64,000 nucleotides of DNA. Origin: Podospora pseudocomata (taxonomy: Eukaryota; Ascomycota; Sordariomycetes; Sordariales; Podosporaceae). Position numbers and translations under genes: made by a program. The stretch's first letter is position 1, and every line of letters begins with the position of its first letter. The stretch is from positions 6,014,001-6,078,000 of the forward strand of contig NW_026946363.1 in NCBI RefSeq assembly GCF_035222375.1, written 5' to 3'. Below, in pieces: positions 10,301-21,500 of this stretch. The notes below the pieces were generated by a model. It was not told the origin of the DNA and searched no databases. It was given only the letters and a program-made list of their open reading frames with translations.

Positions 10301-12036
10301 TCGACCTCAACCAAGGAGGAGAAGGGTCCCACGGAAGCCTCAACATGCAGGTGAAAATCTCACCTTGTCTCGTGACCTCGGTCTGATGTGCAGGCATCGA
10401 TGCTAAGCCCAAGATCGTCCGCATCTACACCCGGCTCGACGTTTTGTACGTGTGGGGGAGAGGGGGCCGTCCATGCAGCAGCAACATAACGCAGGGTTAG
10501 CCTCCTGTACGGCCTTGAGTCGTTGGCTCGGCCTTGCCCCTGGATGACACCGCCTGCTTGTTTGCTTTGCTCCCGGGGGGTAAGCTGTGGTTTTCTAGCT
10601 GCTTGATCATGTCTCTTATTGCTTACTCACGCACAAACAAAATCGACCGGTATAACGCTCGTCGAATCAGCAGGGCCGGTCTTACCAAATTGTAATACTT
10701 GAGATCCGCACTAACAGGTTTGCTCAACATATCTGGGGACTTGCGCAGGCGGACCTGTCAAAAGGCCCCAGGCTCTTTCCCCGCAAAATTGATGATGCTT
10801 TTTGCTGTATCACGGGGTACATCCTACGCATATCTTGGGGTACACTAGATGGGCAGTCGGTAACCTTTTGAAGCATGCAGACACATACAGGACTTGTGGT
10901 AAACTTGGTAAAAAGACGGAAGGCTGTTTTCGATTAACAGCGATTTTCAACATCCGAGGGGAATACCCCGAGAAATACACCGCATTCTCGTGGCTTCCGA
11001 GCCGGTGAGAAACGATGATCGGTAGAGGCTGAAAAGGGGGTGCTGAAGTGTTACACACTGGACCGTCCAGCACGTCTCGATTCCCACTCTTAAATTTTTT
11101 TGGAACTCTCTGGCCATATGTCTTTAGAATCTTTTGCCTTGTTCAAGTCCAGCAGCCTTTGACGACGTCCAAGTCCAAAACCCAACAAGCAGGGTACTCA
11201 CATACTCTCGGGTATCACCGGCCCTCCTCTTGCCTTTCCGCACCACCCCTCCCATCCTTCCAACTCCTATCTGCCGCCTCGACCGAACCCCCAGGCATCA
11301 CATCTCATATTTTGAGCATCATGATTTCAAAAGTCACATCGGAGAATCTACAACCCCAACGGTCTCAACAAACTCGGCCACTTTTCCACCAGCTTTTAAA
11401 AAAAGAGTCTAGCCAGTTCCAGCTTCAACGTCTCATCCCAGACCTCACAGATTTGATAGTTTCAAAGTGAAGCCCCTATTACCACTCTCGATGGTTCTAG
11501 TCGACAAGTAGCCCCCTCTCCAAAGTGTTGGAAAATGCCACGGGCAATAAATATACTCAGTCAACCTAGCAGTCAATTCCAAAAAGAAAGCCAAACCAAC
11601 AACCCCCCCTTTCCCAAGACCTTCCCCAAGGTTCATCAGACATCATCTCCCGGTGCTTGCAAGAGTGCAAAATGCCAAGAAAACACTTCAGGACAAACCT
11701 CCCCAATGAACAGCGTAACCAGAACCCCCCAGCCTCCATAATATTCCCCCCCTCAAACGACCACCCCCATCACAAGCACCAATGACCAGGAATCACAAAC
11801 TTGCGGTAGGCAGACAAACTTGCATGCAAGAAGACGGATCCGGACTCGCTGCAACAGAGCGGGGGTGTTGCAGCTCTCTCTCCACCAAGGTCCCCTACCC
11901 TACCTTCATCTTGCTAAACTCGCGTTTCGGTTTCCTGTATTGCTCCTAGGAAAGAAAAAAACAAAAGAAAAAAAATCGTTCGATGTGGCTTGCTGGATGC
12001 AGGGGAAACAAGATGTGATGCCTCACCGCCATGTCA

Positions 12037-12076
12037 CCACAAGGACACCCACAAGGACACCCACAAGGACACCCAC
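12037..12076. repeat. 12-bp tandem repeat, about 3 copies
   Basis: Three successive copies of CCACAAGGACAC end in CCACACAC. Short and non-coding as far as can be seen; it has no spacers, so it is not a CRISPR. Confidence 0.85.
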
Positions 12077-12434
12077 ACACAGAAAGATCTGGCCAAGGAA
12101 GATGATCCTCCCGCGGGGCAACCCACAGAACATCCACGGGGGTGGGAATGGGGGTCGACACCACCATTGTCTCGTCATCAAAGATAGGGACATGTGGCAA
12201 TCACATACACAGTCACTCACTGGCAGCAGCAAAAATATCTCAGCGGGAGAGCAGTGCAGTTATTGGGGGCCGAATCCTGGCCCGGGTGTGGTATCTAGTT
12301 AAGCCAGGAGGCTCAATGTGCTGTCATGAGCCTAACCTAAAGTGACATCCGCTAACGCCATCCTTTTTGATCCCAATTCCTGCTGCCCGTTTTCCCGTTG
12401 ATTCATCAAGCACCAAACCCACTTCTCAGTGAAT

Positions 12435-13588
12435 TTAGTTGCCAAGGGCGCGCTTGCGGTCACGCTCCTCAGCAATGGTGAGCTTGACACCCTTGCCCTT
12501 GGGCAGGGAGATCCAGGGCTTGTCCTGGCCAATGACGAAAACGTTGGTCTCACGGGTGGCGAACGAGTTGTCAATAGCATCCTTGAGGTGGACAATGTTG
12601 AAACCACCATCGTGACGTTCGCGGTGGGTGATGACACCAACACGACCCATGTTGCGACCGCCGGTAACCATGGCGATGGCACCAGTGTCGAACTTGATAA
12701 AGTCCTCGATCTTGCCAGTCTCAAGGTTGATCTTGACGGTGTCGTTGACCTTGATCAAGGGGTCGGGGTAGCGGATGCTGTTGAATATCGTCAGCTAAAC
12801 TGGGGCAGAAATTCAACGTACCAACCGTATAGATCCAGTGCTTGTGTTGGGCCAATCGTGGGGCAGAGTTTCCCCCTCTTCATCGCCACATCATAGTGGA
12901 AAGTCTCGAGAGAGAAATTGCCCGCACGATGTCAACCAAAGCTTGGTCCAACGGCTGATAGATGTCAGAAGAACTCACGTTCTCGCATCATGCGTAACCA
13001 AGAATGGGACACCACCACGGCCAAGCTGAACACGCTTGACCTTGCCGAGCTTGTACTTGGACTCCTCGTCACCGATGCGGTGGACGGTGAAGCGACCCTT
13101 GGTGTCGTAGACGAGACGGAAGTTCTCGCCAGTCTTCTCGATGCTGATGACGTCCATGAAGCCGGCGGGGTAGGTCATGTCGGTGCGGACCTTGCCGTCA
13201 ACCTTGACCAGGCGCTGCATGAGGATGGCGCGGGTCTCGCGGAAGTTGAGCGCATACTTGAGTCTGTTGCGGACGAAGACAATCAAGGGCATGCAGTCGC
13301 GGAGCTTGTGAGGACCAGCGGATGGGCGAGGGGCATAGACACCGGACAGCTTGTCCAGGAGCCAGTGGCTGGGGGCGCTAAGGCGCTTCTGGTGCTTCTT
13401 TCTGTTGCCAAAGAGTCAGCATCGCGAGATTTCACGACTGATTGAGTGCAGTCATCGGCGGAGCGTTGACAATCATGAACCGCCAATTTCCAAGAACCCG
13501 ACATCTTTCGACATTGTTTTCTTCGTAACTGGCGATTCGAATCTCAACGAAGGCTGGGGGTCAGGTAGACTTACGGTCCTCTACCCAT
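12435..13588 (-). CDS. rps4: 40S ribosomal protein S4 (eS4)
   Basis: A structural protein of the small ribosomal subunit. The gene has three exons: 13588-13575 (MGRGP), 13401-12979 and 12777-12435, totalling 259 residues, close to the usual 261-263. The spliced protein reads through the family landmarks [62 protein letters not shown] and [18 protein letters not shown]. The first exon is only 14 nt, as is common in fungal ribosomal protein genes. Introns of 173 and 201 nt are long for this window. I looked in both for C/D snoRNA boxes and found no convincing pair. Two telobox motifs lie about 100 and 240 bp upstream of the ATG. Confidence 0.97.
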
Positions 13589-13688
13589 TTTGGCGGCTGT
13601 TGTCGATGTGCTGGTCGAAGGAAAACGGAATCACAGATCGCGAAGTGGGAAGAAGCACCAAATCAATGAAAAATAATTTGTGGCTCGG

Positions 13689-13697
13689 AAACCCTAG
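13689..13697. promoter_or_regulatory. Telobox, proximal to rps4
   Basis: AAACCCTAG on the plus strand, about 100 bp upstream of the rps4 ATG. It contains the telomere-repeat core recognised by Tbf1/Tay1-type Myb proteins. That it works as a promoter element is inference. Confidence 0.5.
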
Positions 13698-13830
13698 CGA
13701 ATTTGGTGGGGACAGGAAGCGGTGGAGTTTGGCAGAAAGGCTGGTCTGTGCTCGACGTTCACCTCAGCCCGAAAAGTGGGACCCGCTGTGGCAGCTCTTG
13801 CCTGTGCTCTGCCACAGACAGATTGGGGGG

Positions 13831-13839
13831 TTAGGGTTT
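13831..13839. promoter_or_regulatory. Telobox, distal to rps4
   Basis: TTAGGGTTT on the plus strand, about 240 bp upstream of the rps4 ATG and inverted relative to the proximal copy. Teloboxes occur in ribosomal protein promoters of several eukaryotes. Confidence 0.5.
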
Positions 13840-14341
13840 TCCGCTGACCATCATTATCACCACCAGAGATGTCGGCAAAGAATCAGCACTAAGAACAGCG
13901 AGCAGCCCTCGATTTATGTTGCAGACCGAGGCACCCTGAATGTACTCAAAATTCAATTTCTTTTCCACTCACTACTCCCAGGCTTGATCCCATCAGCAAC
14001 GACAAGCTCAAGCAAGCAGACAGCTAGCAAAGACTGAATCAAGCCATGGGGATAGTGTAGCTACAAAATGCTAGAACAAACGTAGACAAAAAACGAGCCC
14101 TAGCCAACCTTTGACCAAAAAGGAAGAACAAATCGAGGTGATGCTTTCCGTTCTGTCCAAAGGCTGCCCAAAGATTGCTCTCTTCTTCTAAACCTGTAAG
14201 TTGTAGTAGTAAGCTGTGATGATATGTTTTTGTTATCTGCCCACAGCAGGATGGTGCTGCCATAAAGGGAACCATTGCGTATCCCCAGGATAGATAGATG
14301 GTGATATCAAACATCAAACAAGCGAGAAACAGACAGAGGCA

Positions 14342-14462
14342 CGTAGCCAAAACAAAACAAAACAAAAAAAAAAAAAAAAAAAACAAGCAAAAAAACAAAC
14401 AAAAAAAAAAACAAACAAACCAAACAAAAAAAAGAAAAAAAACAACAAAACACAAAAGTAAA
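14342..14462. repeat. A-rich low-complexity tract
   Basis: About 120 bp of A-runs broken by single C or G (AAAACAAAAC, AAACAAAC and similar), including about 20 uninterrupted A. It lies about 170 bp past the stop of the minus-strand Myb gene, so it would be U-rich in an extended 3' UTR. Confidence 0.9.
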
Positions 14463-14628
14463 CAGAAACTTTCAGGTGTCTGGTAACGACAGGTATGTAT
14501 ATCACAATCTATTTCAAGCACAGCAATCCCTCCAAACACCGGACGAAAGACTCCGAAAATGAAAAAAACGTGCTACACACGTGGTGAGAGTTCTGGTCCC
14601 ACGGCTAACAACCAACCTCGTACCCAGC

Positions 14629-16380
14629 TCATCTGTTCTGTGGTATGCGAGGATCCGCTGCTGGCGAGGCACTGCTAGACGTGCCATCAGGCCTCATCTG
14701 GTCGCCGACCGCCTGGGGGTCGTCCAGTAGCAGCCGCCCAATATTGATTCCCGATCCTCCGGTCTCGTTATTCATATCAAAAACACCAGTGAGACCGGGC
14801 AAAGAGTCCGTGGACTCGTAGTAGCTCGAGGCTGTTGTCCATCGCGCCATCTCTTCCTTAGACCCAGATCGGTTCAGCTGTGGCTCTAACGGATTTGTAC
14901 TGGCAGAAGCTAGCGACTTCTCGATGGTTGTGTTGACTGATGGCTCCAGCAAGTTGTTCCTGCGGCTGGCATCTGCAATCTGGAGAGTGCCCTTTTCGAT
15001 CTGGTTGTAGACATCTGGATACTTGTTTCTGACTCTGTCACGGAGATCGGTAGGCTGTCGACTGGAGAAGTTGTACTTTGGATCCCGCTGGATCTTGGTC
15101 CACGATGGCCCATATTGTTCGAGACCGTGAAGAATCTGCCTGTCATCCTCATCGGTGAACGGCCGTCGTTCCCGACGGTGTGATTTCTTGAAAGGGCCGC
15201 AAATTCCAAGCTCGACCAGGTCCTCCATTTTTTTCCTGTGAGCCCTGCTCTTCCTTACTTTGGGTGGCGGGTCCGAGTCTGGCTGTGCTGACGATAATTG
15301 CTGATCTGGTTCGGCAGCCACGACGCCTGGTCGTTCGCCACTCAAGATATCGTCGAGGTGCAGGCCATTCTTGGGTCTCGAGATGTCACTTGGCAAATTT
15401 GGCTCAGACGTCGGGGTCGGGGCATTCCCATTCTTGGAGCGCTTTTTGACCAGCTGCCCTCGCAACTCATCAGGGCAGCATGTTCTGAATCGGTCTTTGA
15501 GATCTCCCGCGGACCGGCCGTTGAATTTGAACCCCGGATCCTCCAAGATATTTGTCCACTTCCCGACGCCGTGCTTGCTCACGCCAAGCAGAAGATTATT
15601 TGTCTCTTCATCCGTCCACTTTTTCCTCGGTTTTGTCGCCCGCCTCTTCGCCCTCAGTTCAATACTCTTGTCTAGTTCCGAGGGAGTTTGCGGCTGCGGC
15701 TGCGATATCGGTTGGGGTAGCGGTTGAGCGCGGTGTTGCTGAAGGTGTAAAGGAAGAGATCTTTCTTCAACGCTGCCGAAGAGGCCCATGTTTGACGGTT
15801 CGCCATGATGATAAGGGTTCGAAGTGATCGGTGGGAAGACAGCAGCATTTGGTGGGGGCTGATGGAGGCCGGCAATGATGGGAGGCACTACGCCCCGTTG
15901 AACAAGCTGGGCTGATTTCTGCTTTTTCAGGGGCTGGGGTAGTTGGACAAAGTCGTCCTTGGTTGTAAGTGCGCGATGCCTCTTCTTGTTAGAGCCATCA
16001 TCCTGAGCCTCTTGAACATCGTCGACGATCCTGCGCAGTGAAAAGGGGGAAGGGGCAGCCGGCTCCGGTTCGCCAAGAAGGAGATGAAGGGGGCGGGCCA
16101 ATGCCGTCAGTTGATTTGGATTGTCGAGAGAGGAAGGGTCTTCGGTCAACGAGCCGATCCCTGGCAGTTGCGTGTTGCTGTTACTGACGGTCGAAATCGG
16201 CGGTATCTGGTTTGGACCATTTCGATCGCCTCGCTGGCTGACATCTGATTCGAGCGGGGGCAACGCGAGTGATTGCGACTGTTCGACCGAGCCATCCAGG
16301 GGAAGGCTTTGGATCGGAGGAAGATCGGGGGTTTGTGAGTTGTTGAGGAGGTGTATTAACCTTGGCTCGATCGTGGCCAT
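14629..16380 (-). CDS. Two-Myb telomere-repeat-binding protein (Tay1/Teb1 type)
   Basis: A single open frame of 583 residues starting at ATG 16380. Two Myb/SANT domains are visible. Domain 1 (about residues 251-304) runs from KKWTDEETNNLL through GVGKWTNIL to GDLKDRFRTCCP. Domain 2 (about 404-457) runs from RRPFTDEDDRQILHGL through GPSWTKIQ to TDLRDRVRNKYP. The third helices LKDRFR and LRDRVR match the telobox signature of TTAGGG-binding Myb proteins. The order and spacing fit Yarrowia Tay1 and S. pombe Teb1, which bind telomeric repeats or promoter teloboxes. The N-terminal 240 residues are Gln/Pro/Ser-rich and probably disordered, as is the C-terminus. Whether its main role is telomeric or transcriptional cannot be told. 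It lies directly upstream of rps4 on the same strand. Confidence 0.85.
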   Translation of the reverse strand: MATIEPRLIHLLNNSQTPDLPPIQSLPLDGSVEQSQSLALPPLESDVSQRGDRNGPNQIPPISTVSNSNTQLPGIGSLTEDPSSLDNPNQLTALARPLHLLLGEPEPAAPSPFSLRRIVDDVQEAQDDGSNKKRHRALTTKDDFVQLPQPLKKQKSAQLVQRGVVPPIIAGLHQPPPNAAVFPPITSNPYHHGEPSNMGLFGSVEERSLPLHLQQHRAQPLPQPISQPQPQTPSELDKSIELRAKRRATKPRKKWTDEETNNLLLGVSKHGVGKWTNILEDPGFKFNGRSAGDLKDRFRTCCPDELRGQLVKKRSKNGNAPTPTSEPNLPSDISRPKNGLHLDDILSGERPGVVAAEPDQQLSSAQPDSDPPPKVRKSRAHRKKMEDLVELGICGPFKKSHRRERRPFTDEDDRQILHGLEQYGPSWTKIQRDPKYNFSSRQPTDLRDRVRNKYPDVYNQIEKGTLQIADASRRNNLLEPSVNTTIEKSLASASTNPLEPQLNRSGSKEEMARWTTASSYYESTDSLPGLTGVFDMNNETGGSGINIGRLLLDDPQAVGDQMRPDGTSSSASPAADPRIPQNR

Positions 16381-18516
16381 CGTGAAGTAATGACCCCGTG
16401 GAAGAGGGCATTGGGAAGTTCGAAAGAAGGCAAGGCGAACCCAGGGAATTCCAGAGAGAGATGATCGAGAGGATATGTCGCGAGCGAGGTAGGATGACGC
16501 GGACGGCGAGATGGACAGGACGAGGGTTCGTACGTGTGTGTAAAACCACGGCAGGACTGTGAGCGAGTGGGAATCCGCATCCGTGGGAATCTAGATTGTA
16601 GCTGGAGGTGTTGTCGCAGCGTGTGCAGCAGCTGTGCAGGAAAAAGAAAGACAAGCTGGAAACCTCGCTGGCGGCGCCTAGCCCCCTAGGTTTTGGACGT
16701 GATGGAAATCGGGTTGCGATCTAGACCACGCGCGAGGATGAGACATTCCTGCAGCTCTGGTTAGCTTTCGGTTGTGGGTACCTCAGCACTGCTCAGCTCG
16801 GCGCGCGGCCTTGCTTGGCACCCAGCCCGCCAGAGTGGGTTGGAGGGAAGCCTTCTAGCACGTAGCACTAAAGTAGTGCCCGGCGCCTTCAACGACAACG
16901 GGGTCTGCCACTTTCTGCCTTTGCCTGGCCGCGGAATATAGAATTCCAGAACACGTGGAGTTGGGTGTCACAGCACGCATGGAAGCCCATCAGATAGCAT
17001 GGAAGCTCCAGTCGAAAGCTGAAAAGATATGCCAGAGGCCCAATATTTCCATCACGGGAACGCGGGGGAGGGCAGCCTGCCGATGTGGGTGGCTGAGGTA
17101 CCACCTTAGCAGTCAACATCTACCATCTGCCAGAGAGCCGATCACCAACCGCCACACCAGCCGTGTCCATCTCCGTCGATATCTCTTGGCCTCTTATTCC
17201 CCAGACAGGCATTTTGTCAAAAGTTCCCGCATTCCTGACCGACAGTTCATTCAGCTAGGGGGGCAGCAGGCAAACTTTCTTTTGGACGGCTTACCACTCC
17301 CCCGGGTTCCCAAACGAGTAAATGAAACCGGCCGACAACCCCCATCTCCAATAGCACCCCCCTATTTTTCTTGCTCTTTTGATGTGACAAATCACTGGAC
17401 CGCCAACATCCAATCGAGTGGCCTCTCAGCTTTGCATTCCCAATCCCCCACTCATTCTTTCGGGGGGGGGGCACTTTGCGGACAAGAAAGCCAAGGCCTG
17501 CTAACAGTGCAGCCGCCACTGTTTATGCCTCGTATGCCCTAGTCATGAAAACATCAGATCAGTCATCGGATCAGATTCCTACTAACCCCATGACCACCCG
17601 AAAACCTCCATCGAAGCCTTCAAAGCCTCAGTCTTCTTTCCACTGTTAGCCACCTCGATCAACTCTTCCAAATCACAACATATGCCTCGCTTTGTAATCC
17701 ATCTTCGATCCCCCAGGAAATCGGGAGAAAACAATCCCCAAAACCCAGGACCCCCCAAGCCACACACCCATCAACCGAGCCGATATCCGTCGGTGTACAC
17801 GCTGACACACCCGCAGTGAAATAACGCCACCACCATCAGTCGTCCAACCCAACCACGTGTGCCGTGTCCCATTTTCTAGGAACAAAAAGAAAAGAGAGGG
17901 AAAATAAAACCTTTCAAAAAGTGTTGCACAACAGTCGGCCATCAGCAGCCAGTGTGGGGATCATGACCATGTCATTGGCTGGAAGATGCCGTCGAATGTC
18001 TTTCAAGTTTTCTGTTCACCGAGAGAAGAGTGGAGCACGACATGAACACCTTTTTATGTGATGCAGCATGTACGGCATGAGAGGGAGGGCAGGTCATGTT
18101 ATGATGATGGGGGTTGTAGATGGGAATATGCCTGGTTCGCGAACCTCATCATTCTTCCAGAGGCCTAGAAAGTGATACCACCTAGGTATCCCTTGCTTCG
18201 TTCTTTTGGCTGGGTGACAAACTTGGATCTTGGAGAGGGAATCAATCAATTCTGGTATACAATCAGCCTTCGTGGAAGGTTCTGAGCAAATGTAGACCTT
18301 CCGATGCATTGACACAACCAAACCGGCAAAGTTAACAACCACAGCAAAAAAAGGTGTTGAACAACCTCAATCTAATCAACTCATATTATCCTACCCCTTG
18401 AACATCCGCAGCCACTCACCCCAAAGCCTACATAAATACAACGTGGAGTGAACGAAAAAAACATTATATTCATGCAAGCTACCGTTCAACAAAAGAAACC
18501 CCCCTCATTTCAACCC
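16381..18516. other. Intergenic stretch (2.1 kb)
   Basis: No convincing gene. It holds the promoter of the Myb gene and the 3' flank of the chitinase gene. A G10 run lies near 17461. Short frames on both strands show no motif and no plausible intron structure. Confidence 0.6.
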
Positions 18517-21500
18517 TTAAAAAGCCAAGACAAGGGCAGCAGCAATAACACCTCCCAGAACAACCCCATTCCTCCCCGCCCCAGCAGTCACGGGCTGCTG
18601 CGTAGCTGAAGCAATAGGCTTGACATACCCACTGCTGTAAGGGAATCCACCCGAGGGCGTAGGCTTGACAACAACTCCCTCGTCACCACCGGCAGGCTTG
18701 GAAGTAGCAGTGACATCAGGCTTGGGCACAGTGATGATGGTAGTCAACTGCTGGACGAAGGTCGTGGTGGAGGTCGTCGTCTCCTCCTCAGCAGGGACAT
18801 CAGTAATAACCTTGATTGCTGGCTTGGAGCTAGTCTCCACGCCTGGAACAGCGGGGAGAGGAGTGGAAGTGGCCTCCGCCTCGGAGATAGGGCAGACAGT
18901 TGTTCCGATTGGGACGACGACAGTGGTGGTGCTACCCGCCGGGCAGTTCGTCACGGTGGGAGCACACGAGGTGAGGGTGAGGGTCTTGGTGGAGTAGATG
19001 GTTGAGGTGGTGTAACCCGCGGGCAGGGAGGAGGAAGAGGTGATGACGGGAGCGTCGGTCGTGGTGACGGGGCAGACGGTGGTGCCGATGGCGATGGTCT
19101 TGGTCACGACGCGGCCGGGGCAGGAGGTGACAGAGGGCTCGCACGAGGTCACGGTGAAGGTGGTGGTGGAGTAGATGGTGGAGGTGGTGAAGCTCTCCGA
19201 GGGTGTGATGACGGGGCCGTCAGTGGTGGTCTCGCTGGCGGGAAGAGTCTCTGTCTCGCTAGCAATAACAGACCCGGTCTCGCTAGCGGTAGCGCTCTCG
19301 ATGCTAGACTCTGTCTCGCTGGCAATAACAGAGCCGGTTTCGCTGGCTGTAACGGTCTCAATCGCAGACTCAGTCTCGCTGGCGGTAGCGGTCTCAGTGA
19401 CGGCCTCAGTCTCGCTGGCGGTAGCGGTCTCGATGACAGATTCGGTCTCGCTGGCGGTAGCGGTCTCGGTGACGGCCTCAGTCTCGCTGGCGGTAGCGGT
19501 CTCAGTCACACTGACAACAGCAGACTCAGTTTCGCTGGCGGTGGCGGTCTCGGTGACGGCCTCAGTCTCGCTGGCGGTGGCGGTCTCAGTCCCACTGACA
19601 ACAGCAGACTCGGTCTCGCTAGCGGTGGCAGTGGCAGTCTCGGTGGTCTCATCATCCTCGCAGTAGCTTTCAGTCTCAGTGGCAGTCTCGCTAACAGTAG
19701 TAACCTCAGTCTCGCTAGCGGTCAGAGTAGCACTGGCGGTGATGGTCTCGGCTTCGCTGGCAGTAGCAGACTCGGTAGCAGACCCGGTCGCAGTGACGGT
19801 CTCTGTTCCACTCGCAGTCTCGGTGGCAGTGGCAGTCTCGCTGGTGGTGGTCTCGTCATCCTCGCAATAGCTCTCAGTCTCGCTGGCAGTCTCGGTGGCA
19901 GTGGCAGACTCGGTGAGAGTAGGGCTGGTGGTAATGGTCTCAGTCTCGGTGACAGTGGCGGACTCGGTGACAGACTCGGTGGCGGACTCAGTGACAGACT
20001 CGGTGGCAGACTCAGCGGTGCTGGACTCGGTAGAGATGGTGCTTGTGGTGGTCGGCATGATATCGGTCACGGTCACACTCTCAGTCTCAGTACTGGTAAA
20101 ATCCTCAGTGTAGGTGATGCCAGTAGGCTCAGAGGTTTCAACGGTTGAGGTGGTGATGTCAGGCTCGTTGGCAGTGATGGTCTCAGTCTCGGTGACGGTC
20201 TCGCTGGCAGTGGCAGACTCAGTGGCAGACTCGGTAGAGATGGTGCTGGACTCGGTAGAGATGGTGCTGGACTCGGTAGAGATGGTGCTGGACTCGGTAG
20301 AGATGGTGCTGGACTCGGTAGAGGTGGCGCTGGTCTCGGTAGAGGAGACGGTAGTAGTGCTGGTCTCGGTGGAGGAGACGGTAGTGCTGACAGTGGTGCT
20401 GCTCACAGTGGTGGAAGAAGTGGTGCTCAAGATGGTGGAGCTGGAGCTGGAGCTGGCAGGCTTGGGGATACCACGCTTGATGCAAAGTTTCTGCCCAAGT
20501 CCGAGGATGTTGCAGTTGAGACCAGGATTGAAGGCATTGAGATCGCTGAGATCAATACCGGCACGGGCAGCAATCTGATAACAGTAGTCACCAGACTTGA
20601 TACTATACTCACGCACGCAAGCGGTCGGTGTGGGAGCCGGGGGCGTGACGGTGTGGGTGTAGCCACCCAAAAGGCTTCGAGCATACTGGTAGTAGTTCAA
20701 TCCAGCTGGGCTGGAGCCTGAAACGATGTTGCTCGCGCCATAGGTGGCATCATAGATCATGACACCACCAAATGCAGCCCTGCCCTTGAACTTGTTGATG
20801 ACAGTTCGGAGGTTGGTGGGCGTGAGGTAGCCACTCGCCTCACCGTTTTGAACAGCATTGGTACTTCCAGGCAATCCAATGAAAATCTTTGCACCACTGC
20901 TGGCGGTCGATTGGAGATGCGAGGCCCAAGTGTCAAAGTTGTTGTTGGTGACGCCATGGCATCCTGGGTTGTTGTAAAACTGGACGAACAAAAGGTCAAA
21001 CTTGCTGTTCTTGATGATGTGCTTCATCTTGTAATACGGATCGTTCAGAGGGCATTCGGGAGCGGCGGTAATCAGGAACTGGCGGTTGTTTGGGTTGAGT
21101 TGTGGTGTCGCCATGAACTGGCGCAGACTGCTAATCATGGCGATATAGCCCTTTGACTGGTTTGCGTCTTCATGAAACTGTTAGCCAATCACGGTGTTAT
21201 CATGGGCAGTCGAGGTTAAGCTTACCGTAGCTCTTCTCGATATCGAAGTCAAACCCATCAAAGACGAAGTTCTCCTCACCCGCTTCGGCATTGAGGTAGT
21301 AATCATCAAACGGTCTTGGGACGATGGAGCCGGCGATGCGAGGACCGAAGGCTTGCCACACGAACAAGGCAAAGCGACGTCCTTCGGCTTCGTTGCTGAG
21401 GTCGTAGTTGGCGGTCGTCTTCCACTCTCCACCAATGGAGAGAAGGACCTTCTTGCCCTTCTTTTGACAGTATCTGATGTCGGCAGCGATCTTTCCGCAG

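Larger units (their letters stand above)
6064..12434. other. Large gene-free stretch (about 6.4 kb)
   Basis: I find no convincing gene, tRNA or transposon domain. Open frames are short, and their translations look random, rich in Arg, Pro, Ser and His with no motif. The longest frame (8885-10081, +) is discussed among the rejected items. The stretch holds an A-run near 6475, a GC/TG microsatellite at 7312-7372 and a 12-bp tandem repeat near 12040. It could hold unrecognised non-coding RNA, or an old transposon too decayed to read by eye. Confidence 0.55.
13589..14628. other. Intergenic: rps4 promoter and 3' flank of the Myb gene
   Basis: No gene is seen. It holds the rps4 promoter with two teloboxes, and the 3' flank of the telomere-repeat-binding protein gene with an A-rich tract (T-rich in its transcript). 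Confidence 0.7.

Noticed and set aside
12037-12076. CRISPR-like array
   Set aside because: Direct tandem copies with no spacers, in a eukaryotic genome.
12778-13574. Possible C/D snoRNAs in the two rps4 introns
   Set aside because: ATGATGT and CGATGA resemble C boxes and CTGA occurs, but the spacing and terminal stems do not fit, and the CTGAC near each 3' end is the splicing branch site.
19175-20578. Long plus-strand frames rich in Val, Ser and Ala
   Set aside because: They are the antisense of the chitinase Ser/Thr repeats; the repeat period keeps the opposite strand open.
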